A stretch of DNA of 64,000 bases from Stenomitos frigidus ULC18 (GTDB lineage Bacteria; Cyanobacteriota; Cyanobacteriia; Leptolyngbyales; Leptolyngbyaceae), in NCBI RefSeq assembly GCF_003003795.1, contig NZ_PVWK01000140.1, forward strand, positions 1-64,000, written 5' to 3'. Both the position numbers and the translations under genes were made by a program. This document shows positions 46,639-55,825 of this stretch, piece after piece. The notes beneath the pieces are model-generated. The model was not told the origin of the DNA, did no database searches, and worked only from the letters and a program-made list of their open reading frames with translations. Positions within the stretch are counted from its first letter, which is position 1, and each line of letters starts with the position of its first letter.

Positions 46639-47010
46639 ATGACCAGCAGCGGACAACCTCATTCACCTGACAAGCTCGATATCCTGATTGACCAGGTTGG
46701 ACACTTTACTAAGGGTTTAACCGAATTCAAATTACTGGTACACGAACAGGCAGAAACAGCCAAGCAACAGGCAGTGGCAGCTCAGCAACAGGCAGAAACA
46801 GCCAAGCAACAATTAGCTGCGATTGAGAAGCAGGGCGATCGCTTTGACCACATAGACGAACGCCTTGATCGAGTGGTTAAAACCGCTGAGCAGCAAAGCC
46901 AGAACATCGATCGTATTACTGCCGCAATGGAGGCAAGTAACCGCAGTCAAGCAGAAGCCATTAACCGCTTGGTGAGTGTTGTTGATCGGCTGGTGCCACC
47001 GTTGCCCTGA
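46639..47010 (+). CDS. Small coiled-coil protein
   Basis: The 123-residue protein is mainly a coiled coil with Gln/Ala-rich heptads (AETAKQQAVAAQQQAETAKQ) followed by DERLDRVVKTAEQQSQNIDR. The gene contains internal repeats of the GCAACAGGCAG type. No family function is known; similar short coiled-coil proteins are frequent in filamentous cyanobacteria. ATG 46639 is preferred over an upstream start at 46603. Confidence 0.6.
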   Translation: MTSSGQPHSPDKLDILIDQVGHFTKGLTEFKLLVHEQAETAKQQAVAAQQQAETAKQQLAAIEKQGDRFDHIDERLDRVVKTAEQQSQNIDRITAAMEASNRSQAEAINRLVSVVDRLVPPLP

Positions 47011-47169
47011 GTGCAGCATTCCGGTTAGATGGAGCGATCGCGCTAGCCATTGGGTCACCACCAGAAAGTACCCAGAAGGTGAAATAATAGCAAACGGATA
47101 CCCAACGTTACATTGCGTTTGATCGCGACCAGTTGACCCTCTTTTAGCCATTCAGCCTTCACCAAAACC

Positions 47170-47811
47170 TTGGGTATAGACCTCCGCAGCTACGTTTATA
47201 TCGATCGCTTGCAAGCCCAACACGCGGCTTACATGGGAACCGTCTCCATTGGGTTCTTGCCCCTTCCTGGCGATGCATCCCTCTGGATCGAGATTTCGCC
47301 TGGCATCGAAATCAATCGCATTACCGATGTCGCGCTTAAATCAGCCGTCGTTCGTCCTGGTGTGTTGGTCGTCGAGCGGTTATATGGCTTGCTCGAAGTG
47401 CATTCCAGCAATCAGGGTGAAATTCAGGAGGCGGGCAGAGCCATCCTGGAGGCGTTAGGTGTACAGCGGAATGACTGCCTCAAGCCGCGTGTGCTCTCTA
47501 GCCAGATTATTCGCAACATCGATCCGCACCATACGCAGCTCATCAACCGCAACCGACGTGGACAGATGATTCTGGCAGGGCAAACGCTCTATGTGCTGGA
47601 AGTGGAACCTGCTGCCTATGCCGCTCTCGCTGCCAACGAAGCCGAAAAAGCAGCCCTGATCAATATTCTGCAAATTTCGGCAGTGGGTAGCTTTGGACGG
47701 CTCTATCTAGGTGGCGAAGAACGCAATATTATGGCGGCAGCGCAGGCAGTCATCGAGTCGATGAAAAATGTGACTGGACGGAATCACCCCGACGATCGCC
47801 GCACAGAGTAG
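47170..47811 (+). CDS. ccmP: Carboxysome shell protein CcmP (tandem BMC domain)
   Basis: CcmP forms stacked trimers in the shell of the beta-carboxysome and may gate metabolite flow. The 213 residues contain two fused BMC domains, the usual CcmP length. Typical parts are [60 protein letters not shown] and [15 protein letters not shown]. The start codon is TTG at 47170, as no ATG gives the conserved MG-LRSYVY start. The main ccm cluster is not in the window, so this is a satellite locus. Confidence 0.93.
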   Translation: MGIDLRSYVYIDRLQAQHAAYMGTVSIGFLPLPGDASLWIEISPGIEINRITDVALKSAVVRPGVLVVERLYGLLEVHSSNQGEIQEAGRAILEALGVQRNDCLKPRVLSSQIIRNIDPHHTQLINRNRRGQMILAGQTLYVLEVEPAAYAALAANEAEKAALINILQISAVGSFGRLYLGGEERNIMAAAQAVIESMKNVTGRNHPDDRRTE

Positions 47812-47892
47812 GCTGAATCAACCTTGATTCGTTGTCGCATCCGCTATGAATGAATCTGTTTGAATGAATTCGATCGTGCAAAGGACGCAAGT

Positions 47893-48801
47893 ATGGCAAA
47901 CCCAGAGCATCTTGCACTGCTAGAACGCGGTGTCGCTGCGTGGCAGGAGTGGCGGTTGCGATCGCCCCAAATGGTACCCGATCTCAGCAACGCTAATTTG
48001 AGCGGCAAGCAGTTTGCAGATATCGACTTAAGCGGTGCCAACCTCAATGGAACGCTCCTTTGCAATACCAATTTGAATGGCGCTGATTGCACGAAAGCCA
48101 CCTTCAACAATGCCAATCTCATGCGAGTCAGCCTGGTGAAGGCAACCCTGAAGGAAGCAGAGTTCGTCAATGCCACGCTGAGTGTTGCTAACCTTAACGG
48201 TGCCAATCTGTCTCACGCCATCCTCATCGGTGCCGATTTGAAGGTGGCATTGATGCGTCATGCTGATCTGAGCCATGCCGATCTCAGTGCAACGGAACTC
48301 TATGGAGCGGATCTGCGCAATGCTGATCTGGATGAGGCAAACTTGAGCCGCGCGAATTTGAGCACTGCCATGCTCATTGCCGCGAACCTCAGCATGGCAA
48401 CACTCACTCGTGCCAACCTCGATCGTGCTGAATGTGGACAAGCAACCTTCTACCGCACCAACTTGCACGCTGCAACGTTAACCGATGCACATTTTGCTGG
48501 AGCGTTGTTGCTGGGAGCTGACTTGAGCCATGCCAACCTGTCAGGAGTCAATTTCTCCTGGTCGAACCTCAGTCGAGCCAATCTGGCTAAAGCAGATGGT
48601 CGCAAAGCGAATCTACGCGGTGCAAACTTGAGCCGCGCGAACTTGAGCCACGCCAATCTTACAGAGGCAAATTTGCGAGGAGCCAATCTGAGCGAAGCAA
48701 TCCTTACAGACACAGAGTTAGTCGGTGCTGATTTGATTGATGTGAAGGGCGATCGTACCCAGTTCAACAGCGCGACTATGCCCAACAGTAGCCGATATTA
48801 G
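47893..48801 (+). CDS. Pentapeptide-repeat protein
   Basis: After a short N-terminal start (MANPEHLALLERGVAAWQEW) the 302-residue protein consists of A(D/N)LxX repeats from about residue 35 to near the end. These fold into a right-handed quadrilateral beta-helix. Function is unknown for most cyanobacterial members; some bind proteins or mimic DNA. ATG 47893 is chosen from the typical start of such proteins. It lies 81 bases downstream of ccmP on the same strand, but a link is not shown. Confidence 0.85.
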   Translation: MANPEHLALLERGVAAWQEWRLRSPQMVPDLSNANLSGKQFADIDLSGANLNGTLLCNTNLNGADCTKATFNNANLMRVSLVKATLKEAEFVNATLSVANLNGANLSHAILIGADLKVALMRHADLSHADLSATELYGADLRNADLDEANLSRANLSTAMLIAANLSMATLTRANLDRAECGQATFYRTNLHAATLTDAHFAGALLLGADLSHANLSGVNFSWSNLSRANLAKADGRKANLRGANLSRANLSHANLTEANLRGANLSEAILTDTELVGADLIDVKGDRTQFNSATMPNSSRY

Positions 48802-49316
48802 CACTAGCATACGAAATGAGCTTGTATACAAAAGAAGCTAATCTAATGACTCAGTAGTGTATCGCATAGAAACGGTCTGTCTATCCACCGTAAACGGCGT
48901 ACTATACAGAAAGATTCTGCCGATCTGTTTGAGGTGATCTGGGGAAACTGTCTGCTGATCCCCTGTTTTGGGGTGAATCTGCGGAAAGATTCCGTCTAAT
49001 AACAAGTTAAACATCCAAATCAGGTTTCAAAAAGCGATCGCAGATAGCCTTGGTTGCATTGAGCATCCTAACTTCATCTATTGAAGAATGCTCAGCTTCA
49101 TGCCAGGTGATGTTTCATATAGAGGGATCAACGGGACAAGTACGATCGCCCAAATTCTTGCCTCGTAAGGAAAATGATAGGTACGTAGCTGATGCTCAGA
49201 GGCTAGCATATTCAATTGAGGAGACCAGATCGCGCGAACGATCGCCGATTTAAGACTTTCTTTCTCAGCCTTCGTCACTTCGGCTGGTTCAACGATCGCC
49301 GCCTTTAAAGCTGGTG

Positions 49317-49668
49317 GGGCGATCGCGTTGAGGGTGCGTTGGAAGCGCGATCGCTTTTGGGCTTTCCGCTTGCGATAGTTGTGTTTCTCCAGCAGTTGGT
49401 CTACCACTGTCACACTGACGCTCATCCCTTCTGCCCGCAACAATCTGGCAAACTCGTGCCGCGTCAGCTTCGTCCACTTGATGGTTTCAGCCATCGGTGA
49501 ACCCGCCGTATGCTTGGCAAGCACGCTCAAAAAGGCCTCATTGAGTCCCGCTATCGTTGCGAGGGCCGCTTTGCGTCCGCCTCCAGTGCGCCGCACTCGA
49601 CTCTGGTGCCACGCCTCGGGTTGCTCTAATTCCCGTTTCCCCCATGGCATCGCTTCATCGTCACACTG
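49317..49668 (-). pseudogene. ISAzo13-type transposase remnant
   Basis: On the minus strand the frame reads GKRELEQPEAWHQSRVRRTG then GGRKAALA, and goes on with SPMAETIKWTKLTRHEFARL and LLEKHNYRKRKAQK. This resembles the N-terminal and linker part of ISAzo13-family transposases. The rest of the catalytic domain is missing; the frame drifts on to 49078 without likeness to the family. The left edge of the ISAs1 element at 49669 cuts it off on the other side. Confidence 0.7.
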
Positions 49669-50931
49669 GGGCGAACGCATACGTTTCTTCATCTTTTAGA
49701 AACCGAACGAGAGGACTGAGACAACACTTTCAACAGATAGTGGTCATCCCAGCCTGCCTTGAGACGCTTGGCGCGAGTCCCGCCTTTAGCCGATTTTTCT
49801 TGAGTGAGGAGATTCACTGCGAGATGGCGGATTACGGCTAAATTTTCGCCACTATGACCCAACGTCGAGCGTGCTTGGTCTTCTCGGAATGCGACATCCA
49901 GAATCCAGTGCAGTTGATTTTCAATGCCCCAGTGACCCCGTACCGACTGAGCAAATCGCTTTGCATCCAACGGTAGACTGAGCAGGTAATAGCGAGTTGC
50001 ACAGGTCGTTTTCTCGCCGCTTTGTCGCTGCGATTCGACACAACCAATCGTGGTCAACTTTGCCCAGTGCTCAGCACCAACGAGATATTGGGTTTGACCC
50101 ATCACCCAATAGCGACGAATTTCTGTTCGTCCATGCCCCCGTTCCTGAGTTGCATAGTCATCGTGTGCAATGCCGCGAAACGGCTGCTGACGAGCCTGGT
50201 CAAATAACTGCACCACATCCTGATGGAGATTGCCTTGGTTGCCTTTGAGCGCCAGCACATAGTCTCCTTGCTGTGCGACAATTTGCTCAGCAATGGCGGT
50301 TTGGCAGCCCATGGCATCAATGCTGGCCACAGCCCCAGCCAGATCTAACACCCTCAGTAATCCTGGAAGGGGGTGATTTCATTCGCTTGCTCATGCACCT
50401 TGCGTTGTCCCAACACAATCTGATTTTGCGTTGCCCAAGCACTCACCATATGAATCATGCCTTGCTTGCTGCCGCGCTCATAGCTACCCCGCAGCGTTTT
50501 CCCATCCAGCGCAATTAATTGCCCCCCACTGATCTCAAACACAGCCTGCACCCAGTTCAAAAAGCACTGTTGCAAAGGCTCTGGTCTGAGTCGAGCAAAC
50601 ACACGCTCGATTGTGTCGTGGGACGCCATGCCGTTCGGCAGTTCAAGAAAGGTTTCTAACCACTCCCGTTTCGCAAGCCCATAGTGCTCGATCTCCACCC
50701 AACTCTCTGCCCCACAGATCACCGCACAAATCGTGAGCATCACAATATCCATCAGCAAATGCTCAATGCTGTGTTGGGCACGCGGATCGGGCAGTTCTCT
50801 GAAATGGGCTTTGAGACTTGTAATCGCTGATGCAGGCATGAGAAACCTCGACTCAGATCTATAACTGTTTTGAATCTTCAGTCTGCTCAATTCTTCATGC
50901 AGGCATTGTTAAGATATGTATGCGTTCGCCC
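49669..50931 (-). mobile_element. ISAs1-family insertion sequence, about 1.26 kb
   Basis: Both ends carry the inverted repeat GGGCGAACGCATAC (49669-49682 and, reversed, 50918-50931), with imperfect likeness over about 21 bases. The size and the transposase type fit ISAs1. The flanks (CGTCACACTG on the left, TGCCTGAGAG on the right) show no target duplication, which suggests rearrangement after insertion. The right end lies inside the L,D-transpeptidase gene; the left end abuts an ISAzo13-type remnant. Confidence 0.88.
49689..50839 (-). pseudogene. ISAs1-family transposase, frameshifted
   Basis: The first part (50839 down to about 50355) has the N-terminus MPASAITSLKAHFRELPDPR and the first catalytic Asp in LIALDGKTLRGS. 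The second part (50351 down to 49689) has DAMGCQ (second Asp) and HWGIENQLHWILDVAFRED (Glu). The two parts lie in different frames. In-frame joining needs one more base in a run of five C bases near 50366, where ITP-LPGLLRVLDLAG would then be restored. The stop TGA at 49689-49691 ends the protein near the left terminal repeat. The enzyme is probably inactive unless frameshifting occurs. Confidence 0.88.
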
Positions 50932-51492
50932 TGCCTGAGAGCCTAAGCTGACTTGTGAGAAGAGGTCTTTCAAGTCGCTGTCATACATGTGAATACACCC
51001 ATGGGAGGTTGCTTGACCCACTGTGCCAGCCTCTAACGTGCCGTGAAAGCCAATCCAATTCGTGCCGTTCGTCCAAAAGCCAATCCAGTATCCCCCCAAC
51101 GGGTTTCTCGGATCGTTGGCAGCAATGCGTTCATTCGTGAAAGGACTAATCCATGTGGGATGACGCTTCATCTGCATCACCTTGAATGTGCCGACTGGCG
51201 TTTCCCAACCGCGTCGTCCAGTGCCGATCGGGTAGCGTTTTACTGGTCTATCACCCTGATAGAGCACAGCCTGACCACGGCTCAAGTGAATTTCGAGGCG
51301 AGTGCTGCTGTTGGATAAGGTTGTGCTTTGCAGGATGGGTTGAGGAGCAATTGCTTGGGCGGAACTTGCCGTATTGACTGTAAAGACCGTGGCAGCGATC
51401 GACATGCCCGCCATTATGCCTGTACAACGGACGATCGTCTTGATCCATCTGGGTTTTCTTGCTAACGCGCTGAACGTGGATTGCCTGTACAT
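50887..51492 (-). CDS. L,D-transpeptidase with C-terminus replaced by IS sequence
   Basis: A YkuD-type periplasmic enzyme that forms 3-3 peptidoglycan links. A signal or anchor segment spans about residues 18-45. The catalytic domain has TPVGTFKVMQMKRHPTW and SHGCIHMYDSDL with the active Cys. The usual SHGCIRM is here SHGCIHM. From SQA onward the last 14 residues (GRTHTYLNNACMKN) come from the right end of the insertion sequence at 49669-50931, so the original C-terminus is lost. Whether the enzyme still works is unclear, since the catalytic motif is kept. Confidence 0.88.
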   Translation of the reverse strand: MYRQSTFSALARKPRWIKTIVRCTGIMAGMSIAATVFTVNTASSAQAIAPQPILQSTTLSNSSTRLEIHLSRGQAVLYQGDRPVKRYPIGTGRRGWETPVGTFKVMQMKRHPTWISPFTNERIAANDPRNPLGGYWIGFWTNGTNWIGFHGTLEAGTVGQATSHGCIHMYDSDLKDLFSQVSLGSQAGRTHTYLNNACMKN

Positions 51493-51720
51493 CTTGCGCT
51501 GCTCCAGAGCATAAGGTGCTGCAAACGTTGATTCAGAAGAAACGTGTTCCTAAGAAAACCGTCCTTCACAACGTACCCACTTTCTACCTTGTGATAGATG
51601 ACCATTTGAAAATGTTTGCTCAAGACATTGTGAAGCGATGAGGCGATCGCGTGTACTTACGGCATCGATCCAACGAAAGACGGTTGTACAATAGAGCCGT
51701 TGTGCTGTGCGACACGAACC

Positions 51721-53016
51721 TTGATTGAGCGTTATACCCTGCCCGAAATGGGCCATTTGTGGACTGATACTTACAAGCTAAAGACCTGGTTGCAAGTCGA
51801 AATTGCTGTTTGTGAGGCGCAGGCAGAACTCGGCTCTATTCCGGCAGAAGCGGTGGCAGAGATTAAGGCAAAGGCAAACTTTGACCCGAAACGAGTGCTG
51901 GAAATTGAGGCGGAAGTGCGCCACGACATGATTGCCTTTCTCACGAATGTCAACGAGTATGTCGGCGACGCAGGGCGTTATATTCACCTCGGGCTGACCA
52001 GTTCTGATGTGCTCGACACTGCTCTGGCGCTACAACTGGTTGCCAGTCTGGATGTTTTGATGGCACAGCTAGAGTCCCTCATTCAAGCCATTCGCTACCA
52101 GGCACAGCAGCATCGCAACACAATCATGATTGGTCGATCGCACGGTATTCACGCCGAACCGATTACCTTTGGTTTCAAGCTGGCTGGTTGGCTGGCTGAA
52201 GTCTTGCGCCATCGCGATCGCCTCTGCCAGCAAACACGCAGCATTGCGGTGGGCAAAATCTCTGGTGCGGTCGGCACCTACGCCAATATCGATCCGCAAG
52301 TGGAAGCGATCGCCTGTCAGAACCTTGGCTTAGAACCTGATACCGCTTCGACACAGGTGGTATCGCGCGATCGACATGCTGCCTTTGTACAAACGTTGGC
52401 GCTACTTGCTGCGTCGATCGAGCGCTTTGCCGTTGAAATCCGCAACCTTCAGCGTACCGATGTCCTGGAAGTAGAAGAATATTTTGCCAAAGGTCAGAAG
52501 GGCTCTTCGGCAATGCCGCACAAGCGCAACCCCATTCGATCGGAGCGCTTGACGGGGATGGCACGAGTGGTTCGTAGTCATGCCAGTACGGCTCTAGAAA
52601 ACGTAGCGCTTTGGCATGAACGCGATATTTCTCATAGTGCCGCAGAGCGCGTGATCTTGCCGGATGCCTGCATCTTGACGCATTTCATGCTGGTCGAAAT
52701 CACTGATCTAGTCAAAAACCTGCTGGTCTATCCCGAAAATATGACGCGCAATATGAACCTCTACGGTGGCGTTGTCTTCAGTCAACGGGTGCTGCTGACG
52801 CTGGTCGAAAAGGGCATGAGTCGCGAAGAGGCTTATACGGTTGTGCAAGGTTGCGCCCATCAAGCCTGGAACAAGCCGGATGGTGATTTTCACGCTTTGA
52901 TCAGCCAGGACGATCGTGTGGCTAAACATCTCTCTGCCGAAGAGGTAGAAGGGTGTTTTGACCCGCAGCACCATCTCAAGCACCTTGACCAAATCTATCA
53001 ACGCCTAGGCATTTAG
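51721..53016 (+). CDS. purB: Adenylosuccinate lyase
   Basis: PurB acts twice in purine synthesis, splitting SAICAR and adenylosuccinate to release fumarate. The protein begins with (M)IERYTLPEMGHLWTD and carries the signature SSAMPHKRNP. Length 431 is usual. The start codon is TTG at 51721, matching the N-terminus of other cyanobacterial PurB proteins. It stands alone on the plus strand. Confidence 0.94.
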   Translation: MIERYTLPEMGHLWTDTYKLKTWLQVEIAVCEAQAELGSIPAEAVAEIKAKANFDPKRVLEIEAEVRHDMIAFLTNVNEYVGDAGRYIHLGLTSSDVLDTALALQLVASLDVLMAQLESLIQAIRYQAQQHRNTIMIGRSHGIHAEPITFGFKLAGWLAEVLRHRDRLCQQTRSIAVGKISGAVGTYANIDPQVEAIACQNLGLEPDTASTQVVSRDRHAAFVQTLALLAASIERFAVEIRNLQRTDVLEVEEYFAKGQKGSSAMPHKRNPIRSERLTGMARVVRSHASTALENVALWHERDISHSAAERVILPDACILTHFMLVEITDLVKNLLVYPENMTRNMNLYGGVVFSQRVLLTLVEKGMSREEAYTVVQGCAHQAWNKPDGDFHALISQDDRVAKHLSAEEVEGCFDPQHHLKHLDQIYQRLGI

Positions 53017-53060
53017 CGGTCAGCGGTCAGCAGTCAGCTTTTGGCTGCTAAGTCGTTGGG
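53017..53060. repeat. CGGTCAG heptamer repeats
   Basis: Three degenerate units of CGGTCAG / CAGTCAG follow directly after the purB stop codon. The same unit appears after the PfkB kinase gene (63829-63840) and, in reverse orientation (GACCGCT), inside the CruA/CruP-type gene. Confidence 0.75.
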
Positions 53061-53159
53061 TGTAATTAATAGATAGATGATCGTAGTATGAGGTCTCGCT
53101 CGCGGACAAGATGCACCCTGTTCTACATTTAATTAGCTCGGACTACTAGCTGATAGCTC

Positions 53160-54488
53160 TTAGCTCTTCTGCTTAAACCGCTCTTTTGCCGCTGCAAAGG
53201 ATTCGTTCATCGCCTGCTGAATCCGTTTGGGGTCGGGTTTTTTACCGCCCATCAGATCGCCAAAGTAGACACAGGCCGCTTCACCCAAGGCCCAGGTGTA
53301 CGCGGTTGCCCATGAAGCCGCGACCACACTCCCAAAGACAGGGATAAATTTAATCAATTCTCGCCCGATCGCCTGCGCTAGAAACCCACCCCCGATCGCG
53401 CTGACGATTCCCCCTGCCTGTGACGGCGACAGCGTTTGTCCATAGAGTTGGCCTAGAAGCCCGACCAATGATACCTGTAGTGCGGTGAGAACCGGCATGG
53501 TGGCGAAGGGTAACGGCACCGCAGCAAGAGTTGCCGCCATAATGGCAAACGGCAAAATGTAACGGCGACCCGTATCGCGGTAAAGATCGCCAAGCTTGTC
53601 CCCAGCACCTTCATTGAGGAGTTGATGCATGGCGCGGGCTTCGGCTTCAGGTAAAAGATCTGCTAACGCATTGACCAGAGCGTCTAACCCGTAGAACGTG
53701 GGCGTAAACTCGTCTTCTTCTAACGTGAAGTCGATGAGAATGGCGCGATCGTACAAACCCTTAAAGGATTCCTGCACGGCTGCAAACGCTCTGTTAACCG
53801 CTTCAACGTCTGGTGGATAGGCAGGATGGTCACTGAGATCGGCTGGATACAGCTCATGAAGTGATGTCACAGCCAGCAAACAAGGTACTTCTGGGTGCTG
53901 TTTGCGGATTTGGCTGGCAATCTGACGTAGTGTATCGGTCGCGAAATCATTAATTTTGACCGTCAAAATGAGGACTCTGGCGCAGCGATTCTCATTTGGC
54001 TGGAGTTCGCTGATGAGTTCCTGTGCGATCGCCCCTGTCTCCTGAGCACCATCGCCCAAACCAACCGTGTCGGTGAACACGAGCAGCGGCAAATCGCTGG
54101 TGGGATAGCTGTAGCGCTGTGTGTGCTGCGTATGGGGACGAAAGCCCTGCCCCACAATGTCTGCTGAAACTCCAGTTAAACCGCGCACGATCGAGCTTTT
54201 CCCGGCTTGGGGCTTGCCAACCATCAACGCTTCGGTGGTAGGCAACTGTCCCCGCACCTGTTCCAGAATCTCGACAACCTCTGCTTCGCTGACACTAAAC
54301 CATGAGGTCAGCGTACTGGTGAGCCACTGTAGAGGAGCAAAGCGCTTCCAGTCGCTTAACTGTTCGGTGATGTCGTACCAGACTTTCACTGGCTGGGTTT
54401 CCAGGTTTGGCTCTGCAGAGACGATCGCGGTTTCCTCATGTAGCGATTGGGAAACGTCTGAAGGCTTTACTTCAGATGGCTCAGGCAT
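53160..54488 (-). CDS. GTPase with a C-terminal DUF697-type membrane domain
   Basis: After a polar N-terminal region of about 30 residues comes a GTPase domain with G1 GKPQAGKSS, G3 DTVGLGDG and a degenerate G4 TSLHE. The C-terminal part (about 300-420) has hydrophobic helices and glycine-rich turns of the DUF697/YcjF type. Such proteins are thought to act in membrane remodelling or stress, with function unproven. It is 442 residues long and monocistronic. Confidence 0.85.
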   Translation of the reverse strand: MPEPSEVKPSDVSQSLHEETAIVSAEPNLETQPVKVWYDITEQLSDWKRFAPLQWLTSTLTSWFSVSEAEVVEILEQVRGQLPTTEALMVGKPQAGKSSIVRGLTGVSADIVGQGFRPHTQHTQRYSYPTSDLPLLVFTDTVGLGDGAQETGAIAQELISELQPNENRCARVLILTVKINDFATDTLRQIASQIRKQHPEVPCLLAVTSLHELYPADLSDHPAYPPDVEAVNRAFAAVQESFKGLYDRAILIDFTLEEDEFTPTFYGLDALVNALADLLPEAEARAMHQLLNEGAGDKLGDLYRDTGRRYILPFAIMAATLAAVPLPFATMPVLTALQVSLVGLLGQLYGQTLSPSQAGGIVSAIGGGFLAQAIGRELIKFIPVFGSVVAASWATAYTWALGEAACVYFGDLMGGKKPDPKRIQQAMNESFAAAKERFKQKS

Positions 54489-54692
54489 AATCGTTTAAGA
54501 ATGAGTGAGTACATGCCTTTAGTTTATGTCGTCACAATCATCCTGAATCATGCGTAAGGAGCACTTCTCTGCGCTGCCTCAATTGACCTTGTAATAAACG
54601 TTAAACTCATAAAACAAAGGCACGTTGGCTGATGGTCAACGTACCTTTGCGTTTGCCACAATAGGCAACGGCATTCTGGGGACTAGACGCGA

Positions 54693-55025
54693 TTAAACAT
54701 CTTCACGCCGATCGCTGGAGCCCGATGCGTTCGCCCCTGGTGACGATTCATAAAGCGCATCCAACTGTTCACGTGCGTCTTCAACGCTCATCGATCGCAT
54801 GACTAACAGCGGTTCGTTAATAACATTCCCAGCGGTATCTAAAAATTCTGGGTGAGGCACCATCCGTAACCGTGAAGTTGATTTCGGTTCGCCCATGGCC
54901 CAGTTTCTTGGAGCTTGACTGCGCTGCGATTCAACACCCAGAGTCATCAAATTTCGAATCAAATTGCCAACGGCAAGGAAGGCGAGAGTCGTAAACGCAA
55001 TGATATAAAGCAGGTGTAATAGCAT
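54693..55025 (-). CDS. DUF2973 family protein
   Basis: A 110-residue cyanobacterial protein. It starts with a membrane segment (MLLHLLYIIAFTTLAFLAVG) and contains the family part MVPHPEFLDTAGNVINEPLL. The DUF2605 gene lies 180 bases upstream on the same strand; the two families are neighbours in many cyanobacteria. Function is unknown. Confidence 0.88.
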   Translation of the reverse strand: MLLHLLYIIAFTTLAFLAVGNLIRNLMTLGVESQRSQAPRNWAMGEPKSTSRLRMVPHPEFLDTAGNVINEPLLVMRSMSVEDAREQLDALYESSPGANASGSSDRREDV

Positions 55026-55204
55026 AAAGGTTTCCTCAGGGTTAGCAGCCTTAAAAAGGGGCTACGACAGTGTATTTTTATGGATGCTTAAATTTTCAGG
55101 CACTCAACGCTCGTTTAACCAAACAAACCGAGAATACAGATATAGACTAAGGCCCTATGAAAATGAGGCTGTGTGTCAGCTCGGGTGTTGCTCTGCCTCC
55201 ACAA

Positions 55205-55537
55205 TCAGTCACAGTTATTTTTTCCAGACTCCTGCAAACGAAGGCGCACAGCTACCTGCCAACATTCTCCCACCAAATCATGCCAGGGTTTCATAACAGA
55301 CGTCTCAATGCCAACCTGACCGTCTGTTACTTTAAGGAGCATTTGTGCAGTACTTACCTCTTGCTGCGCCGTGCTGACTCGCGCTAACAGGTCTGCACGC
55401 TTTTCAGCGCTTAAGAAGGGGAGCGTTTCGGTCTCTAAGAGCAAACGCGATCGCCCAAACCAGTATTGGAAATCTTCTAACAGTGGTCCTAGTATTGATC
55501 GGAGTAAGTCTGAGTTGGGTGAATTGGAATCAAACAT
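55205..55537 (-). CDS. DUF2605 family protein
   Basis: A 110-residue soluble cyanobacterial protein with LRSILGPLLEDFQYWFGRSR near the N-terminus and KPWHDLVGECWQVAVRLR near the end. It is helical throughout. It is paired with DUF2973 downstream and divergent from thrS. Function is unknown. Confidence 0.88.
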   Translation of the reverse strand: MFDSNSPNSDLLRSILGPLLEDFQYWFGRSRLLLETETLPFLSAEKRADLLARVSTAQQEVSTAQMLLKVTDGQVGIETSVMKPWHDLVGECWQVAVRLRLQESGKNNCD

Positions 55538-55750
55538 TACTAAAGCTGACTTATTGTATCCATCCTTTTATCTTAGCGCCTTCTCAGGTTCGCAAACCTT
55601 CTTTACATATATTTAAGTAACTCAAAATCGTCACCATCAAGAGGGGGATCAAGAAGATTCAGTAAGATAGAAAGTGTCTTCCTGCACTCTCCATGTTGGA
55701 CTTGTGGTGCCAGACTCTAGACTGGATCTATCTAGAGCTGGTTTCAATGA

Positions 55751-55770
55751 GCGTCATGTTTTGATGACGC
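55751..55770 (+). other. Small hairpin in the thrS leader
   Basis: GCGTCAT (55751-55757) and ATGACGC (55764-55770) pair around GTTTTG, with TTT directly after. It lies 55 bases before the chosen thrS start. It might act as an attenuator or as a terminator of a small upstream transcript. No T-box elements were recognised. Confidence 0.4.
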
Positions 55771-55825
55771 TTTGGTGATTCGATCGCTCACTGCCCCTTG
55801 CTCGCCTCTAGTGTCTGTTGTATTG

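Noticed and set aside
49659-50941. Target-site duplication around the ISAs1 element
   Set aside because: The ten bases on either side (CGTCACACTG and TGCCTGAGAG) do not match, so no duplication is claimed.
55560-55825. Possible T-box or other tRNA-sensing leader before thrS
   Set aside because: Only one small hairpin was seen, with no T-box core sequence or specifier stem.
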